64,000 nt of DNA from Amorphophallus konjac (GCA_022559845.1 CM040126.1:146204064-146268063); one strand, 5' to 3'; counted from the stretch's first letter, positions 10,746 to 22,279 are shown. A program made the numbers and translations. The notes: a model not told the origin generated them from the letters alone.

Positions 10746-11706
10746 CTTCCTGTGTCACCTCCCAGGCTTTGAAAGGTTCGACAGTGGGATCATTGAGGCC
10801 GGGGACTGGCTTGGTGAGGCCGGCCGGGACTCCGATGCGGTCGTGCTGTCGATCGACCTGCACTTCCTTAGCCTTGGGGTATAATGCTGGGGGTGTCACC
10901 CTGCCGACATCTCCAGAAGCTGTGATGTGGGAGACCACCTTCGGCTTGACATATCCGCGCGGCGGTGGTGGATACCAACCGTAACCCGATCTATTCTTCG
11001 ATGCCCCTATGGGGGCCTCAGCTTCAGAAACCTTCCGGGAAGGCCCTGTATATAGGTTGGCGTCTGCCAAGTGACATTCAAACACCTCGAATGGGTGGAT
11101 ATCAGCAAATATCCTCTCCTCCTTCCCCTGGAGGCTGTATTTAATGCATTGGTGGAGCGTGGAGGGCACCACCATATTTTCATGCAGCCATGGGCGGCCG
11201 AGCAGCGCTTTGTAGGAGGTGCGAGAGTCAATGACATGAAACTGCACCGTTGTAGTGAAATCTGCCAAGGTCAGCGTGAACTCTGCCACTCCCATAGATA
11301 CTTCACATTTTTGGTTGAAGCCAGCGATACGCATATCCCCGACTTTCTCGAGATGCACATTAAAGTGGTACCTCTCGTATATTCTGTATGGCAGGATGTT
11401 GACTGCTGCACCAGGATCGACCAGGATCCGGTTCAGTTCTCTTCCATTCAGGTGCCCTTTCATATATAGCGGCCTGTTGTGGCTGGCAGTAGGTAGTAGC
11501 ATGTCTTCTGGAGAGAAGGTCATACTGGCTTCTGGTATAGCCTCAGCTATGCAGGCTTCAAAATGAGCAGGCGTCTGCAGAGCAGTGATGATCGCCTGTC
11601 GAGTTTCTTCACTCAAAGAGAGAATTTCCCAGATCGTAAATCGAGCGGGGAGCTTTTTGAGCAACTTCATTATTCGGCTCCCAGCCCGGACATTGGAGAG
11701 CTTCAT
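10672..11706 (-). pseudogene. Tat-1 aspartic protease
   Basis: The active site reads ILVDPGAAVNILP (D-P-G at 11410-11418), followed after about 70 codons by ALLGRPWLH, the usual second landmark. The D-P-G triad replaces the common D-S/T-G, so activity is doubtful unless this is a subgroup feature. The ATG overlaps the TGA of the preceding gag segment as ATGA (11706-11703). The reading frame differs from the flanking gag and RT segments, which share one frame. Confidence 0.8.
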
Positions 11707-13026
11707 CTCTTCAGCCCATCTGGGCTTGGGAAGTTCTGATTTGCGGGTCCAGACGGACCTGCTTCATCTTCCTCGGACCCGGCACCCTCTTGACTGGCAC
11801 CGGCTGTCGGGTCTTCTTTATTAGTTGCCGTAGGGCAAGCTTCATCTGCATTCGCATCCTCAGTAGATTGCGCTGGCTGCGGGTGAATGGCCCCGGGTGT
11901 AGGGTTAGCATATTGGCAGGGCTGCTTCCCTTTTGACATCTTCATAAATTCAAGGAATGAAGGGACTGCCTTGCCCCCACTTTTGTTGTATAGGCCCGAC
12001 GGAGGAGGGATTTGGACTCCCTTAACCTCCGGCGGAGGTGTCTTGTAGGGTTGCTCCCCTCTGAACATGATGTTGTGATTGGGTGGTGGCTGACGCCCCC
12101 ATTTTCGGCCCGACCGAGTGGCATGCGCAGCAGTTGCGGCCTCGGCTTTGCCTCCCCCAGCATGGGGTGTGAAGCAAATTTCTTCTTCTTCCTCTCCTCC
12201 GGGTAGGTTGAAGAGTGCTGACAGGGTATTACAGGAGACAACCTGTGTTTTATTGGCCCCAGCGGCCTTTCTTTTCTTCTTCTTTTGCTTTCTCTTCTTT
12301 TTGGTTTCTGCGGGTGCCTGCCCCCAGAACAGGCTGCCCTCTTCAGGGGGTGCTGCTTGGGCTTCCTCCACCTGTTTGAGTGAAAGTTGTTCTAGTTCTT
12401 GCCATGGGACGTGGTCCCGTACCAGCAAAGGTTTCAATTCGGGCTGCACATATTCATCTAGCCCTTCAATCAGGTGCTGCAGTCGAAGGACTCCAGGATT
12501 GGTTTCCTTGATTACTGGCAGCGGAGTTTGTCTCCTCCTGTTAGGTGTATGTATTCTGACAGTCGTAGGTGGAGTGACCCACACGGGTGCTACCACTGGC
12601 GGAGCAGGCCGGGGTGTAATGCCACGGATATGTGCCCCCTCTTTCGGGCGAGGTGCCCTCTTCTTCTTGTGCTTTACAGGGATCTGCTGCCACCCTTGCT
12701 GTTCTTTCACGGGCTCCAGGAAATGGATTTCGTAGGTGCTCCGTGTGCTTGCTTCAGAGATCTCCTCAGGTAATGCCTGGTAGAGGGAATCATGTTGACC
12801 GCTGCTCTCCTGAAGAGGGCTTCATGTGGCTGAGGGGGTCTACTTTGTACTCTCCCGGCTCTATTTCATTCTTCTTTACCATTCCTTCGATGACGTCTTT
12901 GAAAACATAACAGTCTTCGATTAGATGTCCCAACATCTGGTGGTAGGGGCAGAATCATGGACTGTCTTTTCTTTTCAGGTCCTCCGGCCTCCTTGGCTCA
13001 GGCAGAGTGACCATGCTGTATTCTGT
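11703..13026 (-). pseudogene. Tat-1 gag, C-terminal part with zinc-binding motif
   Basis: A C..H..H..C motif (FCPYHQMLGHLIEDCYVFKD) lies near 12910-12960, just after an in-frame stop at about 12957. It is followed by a Lys/Pro/Gln-rich tail, partly open from 12710, with HKKKRAPRPKEG and a KKKRKQKKKKRK basic run that could bind RNA. It ends in TGA at 11703-11705, overlapping the protease ATG. The frame is the main pol frame. Confidence 0.7.
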
Positions 13027-13346
13027 TACCCAGTCGAACAGGACTCGGGTCTTGTCTTTTGGAAGGAATAGGCTTTCTTCATTTTGTCCCTCAGCGAAGG
13101 ACCTTCTTTATCATCTAGAGCTTTTGCAGGTTGCGGGGGAGCCGCCTTCTTGCCTTTCTCCTTCTGCTGTTCGAACGCCTTGATATCAAGCGCATTCGCT
13201 TCTTTAGGTGTGGGGCGCCGTTCCGCAGCCTTGCCTTTCTGGGCTGTGCTGGCAGCTGACGCCGGGACAGGCTTGGCTAGGAAAGCCTCCACTTCGGCCA
13301 CCACATTATTCAGCCGGTCGAACGACCGTATTTCCATTCCAATCAT
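13026..13346 (-). pseudogene. Tat-1 gag, end of capsid domain and linker
   Basis: It continues the capsid domain after a frameshift near 13340: MIGMEIRSFDRLNNVVAEVE matches the C-terminal helix of plant retrotransposon gag proteins, then a Lys/Ala-rich linker follows. It ends at a TGA-type stop before the zinc motif region. Confidence 0.7.
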
Positions 13347-15327
13347 CTTCTCCAGGACTCCCTCCTGAGTTTTGTTTGCATATTTGTACCGCGTCCTCCT
13401 GATGCGGGGGCCGCTTGCATCTCATTCCGAGGTTCCTCCACCTCTTGATGTAATCAAGGGCTGTCTCATCTGCCCTTTGTTTAGTTGAGTAGAGTTCGGC
13501 CACTGTGACCTCCCTCTCTGTGACATGGAATCTTTCTCTGAACTTTCTCTGCATATCCGACCAGTCACTGATTGACCCGGCCGAGAGGCTAGAGTACCAT
13601 TCAAATGCGAGCCCTGTCAGCGAGGACCCGAAGAATTTCAGCAAATATGACTCGTCGGTGGCCAGATCACCCATAACGGTCATATAATATGCAATATGCT
13701 CTTTAGGGGATCCTTTCCCGTTGAATTTGTCAAACTTAGGCGGCTTGTTGACCCCCGGGGGAAGTCGTTTAGCCGCATGGTGTTGCGGGTAGGGCACCCG
13801 ATAGGCATCAAATGCGACGTAGTTGCCTTCACTTTTCTCTGCGAGCTTCAGCTCGATCATTCTCTCCACCATCATCCGGTTCACGACCGTGGGGTCGACC
13901 GGTTCTGGATAGAAGTGCGCTGGCTGCAAGTATGGGGTGACCAGGGTGGTCGCCTGTGGAGGACGCAGCAGCGGGGGTGTCGGGTGCACCTGAGGGAGCA
14001 CCGGAGGTAGCAGCGGCTGAGACTGTGACGGCCGCTGTTGTGCCATCGCCATGCTTGGCTCTGACGGCTGGGACAATGTATAGAGCAGTGGAGGGTCATC
14101 ATGACGAGCCGCTCCCCGGGATGACTCACCCTGGACTTCGGGTGGTTTAGAAGCCGATGAATGTTCAGCCTTTTCCATCAGCTGCTTCTTCAGAGAATCT
14201 ATCTCCCGTTGATATTTTTGTAGTAGCATCAGAACTGATGGGTCTATAGTGGTGGGGATACCCTCTGTTGTCTCCCCAGACGTATCCTCATGAAGGATGT
14301 TGAGGAGGACGTCGTCTTCTTCTTCTGCCGTCACCACATTAGCAGTCAAGACGGGGGCCTTGTCATCCCAGTGGGGATATACCTGGGGCTGTTTCCCTCT
14401 AACCATCATCAGAAGCTCTTTGGCCGCTTCTATTCTACGGGTAGTTGGCCCTGGCCGTGCGGCCAATTGAGCCAATTCTTGGGGGTCTTCAGGAAGCTCC
14501 CCATATCGGCTGGATATGCCAGCCATGTTGTAGGTAAAAACCTGCATCCTTCTCCTTTGTTGATAGACCCTCCTTCTGGCTTGCTGCGGAAAGGTCAGCC
14601 TTTCGAACACAGAAACTCTTCTTCTTTCTTCCCGCTCGGGGAAGGCTTCATCGGCTTCGACCTCGAAGCCGTCATTATATCCATTGTCGTCGACTGACGA
14701 GACCATCATTCTATCTTCCATATTTCCTTCTTCTACTGCTGATGGGCAGTAACCTTCCTCAATGGCGACTGTCTGCATCAGTCGCTGTTGTCCGAGTGAG
14801 GGATTGCCTAAGCCTCGGAAATAATTTCTGACCAAGCAGGTCATCTCTTCTTGACCCCGCTCTTGATATAGGACGGGGGGTGATTGTCGACCTCCGACAG
14901 GAGGGATATAGGCCAGCCGAGCTCTGTCAGCTGGCAGTTGGAATCTTCGTCCCGCAGCAGGGACATGGGCTTGACGGGCCGCAGCCCAGAAACTTCTGTG
15001 GCATGGAGGATCCGCAACCACCTCTTCTTCATCCTTTGGGGGCAGGCCCCTTTCTCCTCTCACTTTCGCCTCGTCGTTCACAAGATGACGGCGGATAGGT
15101 GTTAGCTGGTAGGTAGGTCGGGTTCGCTTGGGAACCCACACTTGTTTGAACTTCTCCGGCCTGGGTGCCGGGCTTCCTTGGCCATAGTGGCCGGCTTCTT
15201 CTATTTCTGCCCTCCTTCCAGCGAGAGCTTGATAGGCATTGTGAATAGGAATGTTGGGGATGACTCGGTCCGGGATCACCCGTGCAGTGCGTCCGTTGAG
15301 GAAGACGCGCATGCCTCCAACTAGCAT
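13306..15327 (-). pseudogene. Tat-1 gag with long N-terminal extension and capsid domain
   Basis: 673 codons. About the first 510 are an unusual extension: basic, with FKQVWVPKRTRPTYQL, an RRRVSVFERLTFP motif, and an acidic stretch before a coiled-coil (QKYQREIDSLKKQLMEK). The capsid-type gag domain follows (PPKFDKFNGKGSPKEHIAYY, FEWYSSL, FHVTEREV). The frame is shifted at both ends relative to its neighbours. Tat gag proteins usually begin their capsid domain earlier, so the extension is noteworthy; its role is unknown. Confidence 0.8.
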
Positions 15328-15740
15328 AGATTTCCCGGACTGAGATAGAGTTCGGTAACTACAGCAGCATTCTTGCGGACCTGGCGATGCTGGCGTCCTC
15401 CAGGGTGTTTGTTGATGACATTGGGGTGGGTCCCACGTATGACGTGGTGCACCAGACAGCTAGCGGCCGGGGCCGGAGTTTCGGACGAGTCTTTGCAGCA
15501 GGGAACCTTCAGAGGCCCCGCTTTCTCCACAGCTTCCTTGGCAGGCACTGGGGCTTCGACCTCCAGGATATCGACGAAGGCCAACCCCAAAAAGTTGGGG
15601 AAGCCTACAGCGGGAGGGAAGCTGCCGAATTCCATGGGTACCGCCAGATACCCTTGCGCGTGTCCAGCGACTATCGAAAGATCGAAGTCGACGCCAGTTA
15701 TCCGTTGATCGTCATTGGTTTGCCTGCAATGTCAAACAAG
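15321..15740 (-). pseudogene. Tat-1 gag N-terminal leader segment
   Basis: An open minus-strand segment from about 15740 (the translation includes GVDFDLSIVAGHAQGYLAVP, then PNFLGLAFVDILEVEAP) runs to a stop at 15321. A frame change near 15330 leads into the next segment. A TTGCAG just upstream could be a splice acceptor or simply leader sequence. It has no domain I recognise. Confidence 0.5.
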
Positions 15741-15810
15741 GCAATAATCAGCAGCCTTTGAGAGGGCTTCGAAGCCCGAATATCTCGGCAAAGAGATGAA
15801 AGGTGACACT

Positions 15811-15829
15811 GGTCCCACCGGGCGTGCCA
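15811..15829 (-). promoter_or_regulatory. Tat-1 primer binding site
   Basis: On the minus strand it reads TGGCACGCCCGGTGGGACC, starting three bases after the 5' LTR end. The leading TGG fits a tRNA CCA end. I could not match the rest to a tRNA with certainty. Confidence 0.7.
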
Positions 15830-16439
15830 GACTGTTTGCGATGGGTTTTATCCGACCATCTTATTGTTTTATTTCGTGTGTATATGTACATATGTACATG
15901 TATACATGTCTTATTTCACGCGTCGATCAACCAATTAACTAACTGGTAATTAACTGACTGATTGACGACGCGGGCGTGCCAGTCACATGAGTGACAATTT
16001 TATGATGCGCTCATTCTGACCCGTGTCGGGCGAATGTGAGGTTCGGTCGGGACCAGCAGTCCGCCATACCATAAAGGCTATGGCGTTAATTACATCCCCC
16101 ACGAGGAGGGAACACCTTTGATTAATTGCCGAGATAGCGGGCTGTCGAAGCCGGATTAAAAAAAAGAGCTACATGATGACCATGACGAAGGCGTACGGGA
16201 TGCATTTATTTATCATACAAAGGATGCATAGTTCACAGAATTATGGACCCTTGGTACGTGGTGGAGGACATAGGCCCGAAGACCACCATCGCGCATAGCA
16301 GAGATTCCCAGTGGGGCATAACCCAACCTTCTGTCAACGCCATTTGATATACCCGAGGGTCAATGCAGACATGCATGAGGAACCGTGATATGCGGGGTGT
16401 GACGACGATGTTATGACATAAATTCGGCAGCATGTCCCC

Positions 16440-18050
16440 TTCCTTTGGACTATGCCAAATGGGAATATGGGACATCCATCCACGGAGAGTCGGAATGGAA
16501 ACCAAAAGAAAATCGGGCGTAGCCCTGGGCCCGAAAAGGATCCACATATGACGGGACAGTGTCCACCATCGCATCATTTGTTAATATTCCCCTCGAAGGA
16601 CCGTTGGAGGACATGCGGTGGCAGAACTCCGAGGGTCAGCAGGGGTGACAGAAGAAATGTCAGATTCGGTGTAATGTAGGGATGAAAACCCCCCATTAAT
16701 GTATCTCCCATGGACCTGGGTGAAGAACCATAATTCCCTCGTGAGACAATGGAGGTTAACCCGGAAGTTGGTAAGGAATGGACGCCTGAGTTTGGGCAGA
16801 TTTTGGGTTTAATAGAATTGTTTGGCATGAGGGTTTGAATAGCACCCATTGATAAGGCGAAACGGCACAAATAGGAGTCGGCGCGCAGGCCAAACGGCAC
16901 GGCGTGCTCCCGGCGCGAAGAAAAGTTAAGGGGTAATCGGCACGACGGGGTCCCGGCGCGCCATGGCAAGGGCATTCGGCGCCCCCCCAACCCGGCGCGG
17001 GTTTGGCGCCGGGAGGAGGTGGCGCCGGGAGGTGTTGGCGCCGGGAGAAGATTTTGTTGGTTCTGTTTGAGGTATTATGAGGGTTTCTTCATTCCCTGGG
17101 GACTTCAGGGTGATGGATGGATGAAAATAGAGGATGAGGGTGGCTCCATTCACGAAGGGGGGGCCAGGGAGATCATGTGAATGTAAGGTGTATTCCCTGC
17201 AGTGGCCGAGACACCATGAGATGATATGTCTCAGACTCTTGCCACGCAATTAGGGGTTAAGTACACAACTGCGATGAAGGTATCATGCTGGTCGATCGAG
17301 TAAAACTCTGAACGAATTTTGACAGCACCTCCCCTTACTTTGGGAGTGTGCCAAAAGTATATTATAGGCTATCTACTCACGAATGTCGGAGTAGAAACCA
17401 AAATGAGTGCCGGGCGTAGCCCGTGATCCAATGGGTTTAGATCGTACGAGATCTCATTCCTTTTGTTGTAATATGCCCGATGCAGCCAACGGAGAGCCTG
17501 CACTAGCAGGAATCCATGACCTAGTGGGCTCGTAGAATGTGGGGATTTGACCCCTTTGATATGGCTCTCGTGAGGACAGAGGAAAGGGTAATGCTTCTCC
17601 ACAGGAAGACAAGACATTTCGAACAATGCTGGCATGGCCTGATGGCATCGACACAAACGTATCGAGGTGGCCGTCTTCGGCATGGAGGGTATGAAGGCAT
17701 GGAGGGTATGAGGGTATCGGCGCGAAACGTGAGGTTCAACCGGCGCGGCCAGTCCTCGGCGTGAAACGTGCGCCGAGAGGGGCTCGCGCCGGGAGGCTTT
17801 TGAAGTGGGGTTTTAGGGGTTTTTTAAAGCAGAGGCTTTGAACGTTCAGAACAAGGAGGTTTATTCAGCGATCTAAGCTGTTTTGGATGATCGTAGAGGG
17901 AAGACTTCGGGGGGAACACCTTTCCTCTGGGGGCCTCACTAGGAGCAGAACCACGGACAGGAACCCCTGAACATGTCCCTCTTCGTTTCACATACGAGGA
18001 GCCATGAGATAGACTGTCTCAGGCCCTCGAAATGTGGCTAGGGGGGGTGA
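16440..18050. repeat. Diverged duplication inside the Tat-1 LTR
   Basis: Landmarks recur in the same order about 0.9 kb apart. 'GTCGGARTRGAAACCAAAA' plus GGGCGTAGCCC lies near 16490-16530 and 17385-17425, and 'CCATGAGATRRNNTGTCTCAG' lies near 17212-17232 and 18002-18022. GGCGCGAARNG-type stretches are near 16915 and 17720. The copies are quite diverged, so the duplication is older than the insertion. Confidence 0.55.
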
Positions 18051-18196
18051 TAAAGGACGATGGCGAAGAAGCTTCAGCAGATAGAGGAAATTAAACATAA
18101 GACATTCGCGACTGGCTACCGCCATACATAGATTAAAACCTCGGATACAGAGGAAGACAGAAAAGAATGATCAGACATATTGGAACTCATCCCATT

Positions 18197-18202
18197 CTTT
18201 TA
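18197..18202 (-). terminator. Likely polyadenylation signal of the Tat-1 LTR
   Basis: AATAAA on the minus strand (TTTATT on plus), about 410 bases after the TATA-like box at 18615-18624, a reasonable R-region length. Confidence 0.4.
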
Positions 18203-18614
18203 TTAACTACTTCAGCCAAATGGCTTACACACATGCGATTTAAGAGAAAGAAATCTAACCCAAAAGGAAAAGAAATCCAAACTTCATCCCTGCAAACAGG
18301 GTTACATTAGCATTCGATGCTACTAGAGCAAAGATGCTCGAAAGCGAAAAACAAAAGAGGAATACTCAGACAGACGGAGAAGAGAAAGAGAGAGCAAAGA
18401 AGTTGCAGTTGCACGGCCCTCACACCTGGATTCTCTCCTCGAACCCCTCTCTCTTTCTTCAGCTTCTACGAAGGGCGCTCGAGCTCCCCCCTTTCTTTTT
18501 GGTGGCTAAGCACCCTCTTCCTTTCTTCTCGAAGGGCTCTCTCTTTTTCTTCGAAGGCTCCTCTTCCCTTCCCCTCTCTTCTTTCTTTTTTCTTTTCTCT
18601 CTTTTTCGAAGGGC

Positions 18615-18624
18615 CGCCCTCTTA
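18615..18624 (-). promoter_or_regulatory. TATA-like box in the Tat-1 LTR
   Basis: The minus strand reads CTATAAGAGG about 535 bases into the LTR. The downstream part is purine-rich on the minus strand (CT-rich on plus, 18420-18610), as in other plant LTR leaders. A second AT-rich run (TATATATA near 18808) is an alternative. Confidence 0.45.
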
Positions 18625-19157
18625 TAGAGGCCAGTCCCTCACCCTTTCGGCCTGAGCTTCCCGGCGCGCCAACATCATCTTCCCTGCATGGCGGACCTCG
18701 GCGAGTCCCATTTCACCTCTGGGTTTGGCCCACTTCCCTGTCATTCGGCCCATTCGACCTAGGATCCAGTCAATGGACTCCCTTTTGACAGTGGGACTCT
18801 TGGCATGTATATATATTCAGACTCCATGGGACTGTTTACACCTTGCATTCACAAACATGTGCGAGATGCTGTACATCCCGCTTCAGGAGTATCGGAGATG
18901 TCTGAACATCTGTTTCAGCAGGCAGATGGTTGCCTGAATGTTGGTATAGTTTTATCAGTCTGACTATCTGAATGACAACAGTACTGGACAGCGACCTAGC
19001 CAAAGACGGCTTTAGTCGAACAACATGATAGGGGTAGTGAGTTTCTTCTATTTAGACTCTCAGATCTCCCAGGGATGGTACATGAGCTGTGCCCTCGACT
19101 GATCTTCAAGACTGTGAATCTGTGATGGTCTCTTCTGGTATATTTTAGGTGTCAACA

Positions 19158-20167
19158 AAGGACATGAAGGATTATGATGTAATCCTAGGAGCAGATTGGT
19201 TAGCTAGATACGAGGTAAATGTTCACTGTAGTTCTATCTCTGTGTCTTTTACTAGACACCCTGGACTTTCTTTTGTGGGAGTTAAGCACAATAACTCCGT
19301 ACCACTTATCTCGGCTCTTCGAGCTGGTAAGCTGATGAGACGAGGATGTGAGGCTTTTCTAGCCTTTGTCTGTGCAACCCCTGATCAGCAGATTGAGATT
19401 AAGGACATTTCTGTTGTCCGAGATTTTCCTGATATCTTTCCAGAGGAACTACCAGGACTTCCGCCTGAGCGGGAAGTTATCTTCTCTATTGATGTTATTC
19501 TTGCCTCATCTCCGATTTCTAAAGCTCCTTATCGTATGTCTTCTGCGGAGCTGAGGGAATTGAAGCAACAGTTGATTGAATTACTTGAAAAGGGTTTCAT
19601 TCATCCCAGTACTTCTCCTTTGGGAGCCCCTGTATTATTCGTCCGGAAGAAAGATGGTTCGATGAGGTTGTGCATCGATTATCGGCAATTGAACAAGCAG
19701 ATTGTCAAGAACAAATATCCATTACCGAGGATTGACGAATTATTTGACCAGATAGCGGGAGTTCTAAGATCGATCTTCGATATGGATATCATCAGTTGCG
19801 GATCAAGGAAGAGGATATCTATAAAACAGCTTTCCGCAGCAGGTATGGTCATTTTGAATTTATCGTTATGCCTTTTGGTCTAACGAATGCACCAGCAGCT
19901 TTCATGCAGTTGATGAATAATGTATTTCGGCCCTATCTTGATCAATGGGTCGTGGTATTCATTGATGACATCCTGATCTATTCCAAGAATGAAGAGGAGC
20001 ATGCTGAACATCTGAGGATGGCATTACAACTATTGAGAGATCATCGGCTATATACCAAGTTCAGTAAGTGTGATTTCTGGCTGCAAGAGGTGTCCTTTCT
20101 AGGACATATTATCACAAGAGAAGGTATTTCTGTTGATCCTTCTAAGGTAGAGGCAGTGAAGAATTAG
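19158..20167 (+). pseudogene. Tekay(+) protease end and reverse transcriptase
   Basis: It starts in the protease C-terminal motif ([16 protein letters not shown]), then [18 protein letters not shown] and the [22 protein letters not shown], a damaged first Asp region near 19770, [20 protein letters not shown] and the catalytic FIDD at 19958-19969. A deletion near 19760 shifts the frame, so the RT is in two segments that meet around 19796. A TAG follows KN at about 20165, where related copies have a Trp codon. Confidence 0.87.
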
Positions 20168-20770
20168 GACCAGCCTACTAGTGTGACTGAAGTTTGAAGT
20201 TTCCTAGGCCTGGTAGGCTACTATCGAAGATTTATTCAAGATTTCTCCAAGATTGCGGTACCTCTCACCCGATTAACCCGCAAAGAGAACAAATTTGATT
20301 GGTCAGAAGATTGCCAGCGAAGCTTTCAGATTTTGAAGGAATGTTTAACTACTGCACCTGTATTGGTTTTACCTTCTGGTGAAGGAGGTTTTGTGGTATA
20401 CACGGATGCTTCAGGTATCAGTTTAGGCTGTGTACTCATGCAACACGGGAAAGTGATTGCCTATTCTTCTAGGCAGTTGAGGAAGCATGAAGAGAACTAC
20501 CCCGTTCATGATTTGGAACTAGCAGCAGTCATGTTTGCCTTGAAGATATGGAGGCATTACTTGTATGGAGAAACATTCATAGTGTTTTCAGATCATAAGA
20601 GTCTGAAATATTTATTTTCTCAGAAGGAACTCAATATGAGGCAGCGAAGATGGTTGGAGTATTTGAAAGACTTCGACTTTTTAATTGAGTACCATCCTGG
20701 AAAAGGCAATGTTGTGGCGGACGCATTAAGCAGGAAGCCTATAGCTAAATTGTCAAGTCTCATGTTACAA
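20168..20770 (+). pseudogene. Tekay(+) RT thumb and RNase H
   Basis: After a second stop (TGA near 20196) the frame continues SFLGLVGYYRRFIQDFSKIA, then the RNase H with [48 protein letters not shown] and NVVADALSRK. These give the D..E..D..D set. Two nearby stops and the upstream frameshift mean no full-length product. Confidence 0.87.
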
Positions 20771-22128
20771 GAGTGGAAGCTACTGGAACAATTAGCTAGT
20801 CTGGATCTGAATGTTGACAATGATTGGGTTATGATTGCACAGATTCAACTTAAACCCGAGTTGTTGATGGAAATCAAGTCTTTGCAAGATAATGATCCCG
20901 AGTTGGTAGAGATCAAAGGAAGCTTGAGCAGCATACCTGATTTCATGATGGCTGACGATGGAAGATTGTTATTCCAGGGTAGAACTTGTGTACCTGATGA
21001 AGCTGGAATAAAGAACAAGATTCTTGAAGAAGCTCATAGGTCCAAATACACCATTCATCCGGGAGGCACTAAAATGTTCAAGGATTTGAAAAGATCCTTT
21101 TGGTGGCCAAATATGAAAAGGGAAGTTGCAGACTTCGTGAGTAGATGCTTGGTTTGTCAGCAAGTCAAGGCTGAGCATTTCAGACCGGCAGGAAAGTTGA
21201 AACCACTCGACATACCCCAATGGAAGTGGGAAAGCATTGGCATGGACTTCATTATGGGTCTACCTAGAACTCGTGGTGGATTTGATGCAATATGGGTGAT
21301 TGTCGACCGATTGACAAAGTTAGCTCACTTTTTATCCATTAAGTCTAAATGGATAGTTGATGTTTTGGCAGCTTTGTATATGAAAGAAGTGGTAAGACTC
21401 CATGGCATTCTAGTCAGTATTGTGTCTGATAGAGACCCCAGATTTACTTCACATTTCTGGAAGGAACTACAAGCGTCTTTGGGTACTCGTCTGAATTTCA
21501 GTTCTGCCTTTCATCCACAGACAGATGGACAGACTGAAAGAACCAACCAGATAGTGGAAGATATGCTTAGAGCCTGCATGATCGATTTTTGAGGCAGTTG
21601 GAATGACCATTTGACTTTGATTGAATTCGCCTACAACAACAGTTATCAATCCAGCATTCAAATGGTTCCTTTTGAAGCATTGTATGGAGAAAGTTGTCGT
21701 TCCCCGTTATGTTGGGATGAGGTAGGTGAGAAGCAATGGCTTGGACCGGATCTTATTTCAGAATCATCACAGAACATCTGTATTATACGAGACCGGTTAC
21801 AAGTAGCTCAATCAAGACAGAAGAGTTATGCCGACACAAGGAGAAGAGCATTAGAATTTCAAGTTGGCGAGCATGTATTTTTGAAAGTCTCTCCTACAAG
21901 AGGGATTCGAAGATTTGGCATTCATGGCAAGCTGAGTCTGAGATATATTGGTCCGTTCAAGATCCTGGATAGAGTGGGAGAGGTTGCTTACAGCCTGGCT
22001 TTACCACCTCAGTTGTCTAGCGTACACAATGTTTTTCACGTGTCTATGTTGCGGAAATATGTGTACGACCCCACTCATATCATTCAGCATGTGGATTTCG
22101 AATTGAAGGAAGATTTGACCTATGAATA
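20771..22128 (+). pseudogene. Tekay(+) integrase
   Basis: The zinc-binding H..H..C..C is present ([23 protein letters not shown]). The catalytic triad is Asp 21245-21247 (SIGMDFIMG), Asp 21428-21430 (VSDRDPRF) and Glu 21536-21538 (QTERTNQ). A TGA after MIDF at about 21588 breaks the core, and the frame resumes at once. The C-terminal part includes EHVFLKVSPTRGIRRFG and ends at TYE followed by TAA. Confidence 0.87.
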
Positions 22129-22279
22129 AAGACATATCAAGATTCTGGATCGGAAGCAACAGCAACTCCGGAATCGTTCCATACCTATGGTCAAAATTCA
22201 GTGGAGTCGGCGTGGAGCTGAGGAAGCTACTTGGGAGTCTGAAGATACTATGCGAAAGCGGTATCCCGACTTATTCTAG
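22129..22279 (+). pseudogene. Tekay(+) chromodomain
   Basis: It lies in frame just after the TAA at about 22126-22128: IKILDRKQQQLRNRSIPMVK, then IQWSRRGAEEATWE and RKRYPDLF, ending in TAG at 22277-22279. This is the chromodomain that in this clade guides insertion to particular chromatin. The minus-strand copy has a stop at the same place. Confidence 0.85.

Larger units (their letters stand above)
1..19157 (-). mobile_element. Tat-lineage Ty3/gypsy LTR retrotransposon (Tat-1), 3' LTR outside window
   Basis: Read on the minus strand the order is 5' LTR (19157->15833), primer binding site, gag, protease, RT, RNase H, archaeal-type RNase H, integrase, tandem-repeat-rich 3' region, then an antisense gene. 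The second RNase H between the first RNase H and integrase is diagnostic of the Tat clade. Non-coding 3' regions with tandem repeats and antisense extra genes are also known from this clade (Grande, Retand). The outer LTR end (GGTGTCAACA at 19148-19157) is the reverse complement of the LTR start of the second Tat element at 36600. The element sits in the protease codons of the plus-strand Tekay element, which resume at 19158. Many stops and frame changes make it inactive. The 3' LTR and left target-site copy lie before base 1. Confidence 0.9.
15833..19157 (-). repeat. Tat-1 5' LTR, 3325 bp
   Basis: On the plus strand it runs TGTTTGCG (15833) to GGTGTCAACA (19157), giving TG..CA ends. The start on the minus strand, TGTTGACACCTA, equals the first 12 bases of the Tat-2 LTR at 36600. 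A TATA-like CTATAAGAGG on the minus strand lies near 18615-18624 and AATAAA near 18197-18202, so U3 is about 540 bases and U5 is very long. U5 contains two diverged copies of a block of about 0.9 kb and GGCGCCGGGAGG repeats near 17000-17050. No gene is visible. Confidence 0.88.

Noticed and set aside
18317..18655. Open frames rich in Ser, Phe and Leu
   Set aside because: They lie in the CT-rich leader part of the Tat-1 LTR and show no protein features.
19149..19157. GTG start for the Tekay(+) protease/RT frame
   Set aside because: These bases belong to the end of the Tat-1 LTR; the true Tekay reading enters at 19158 and has no start here.
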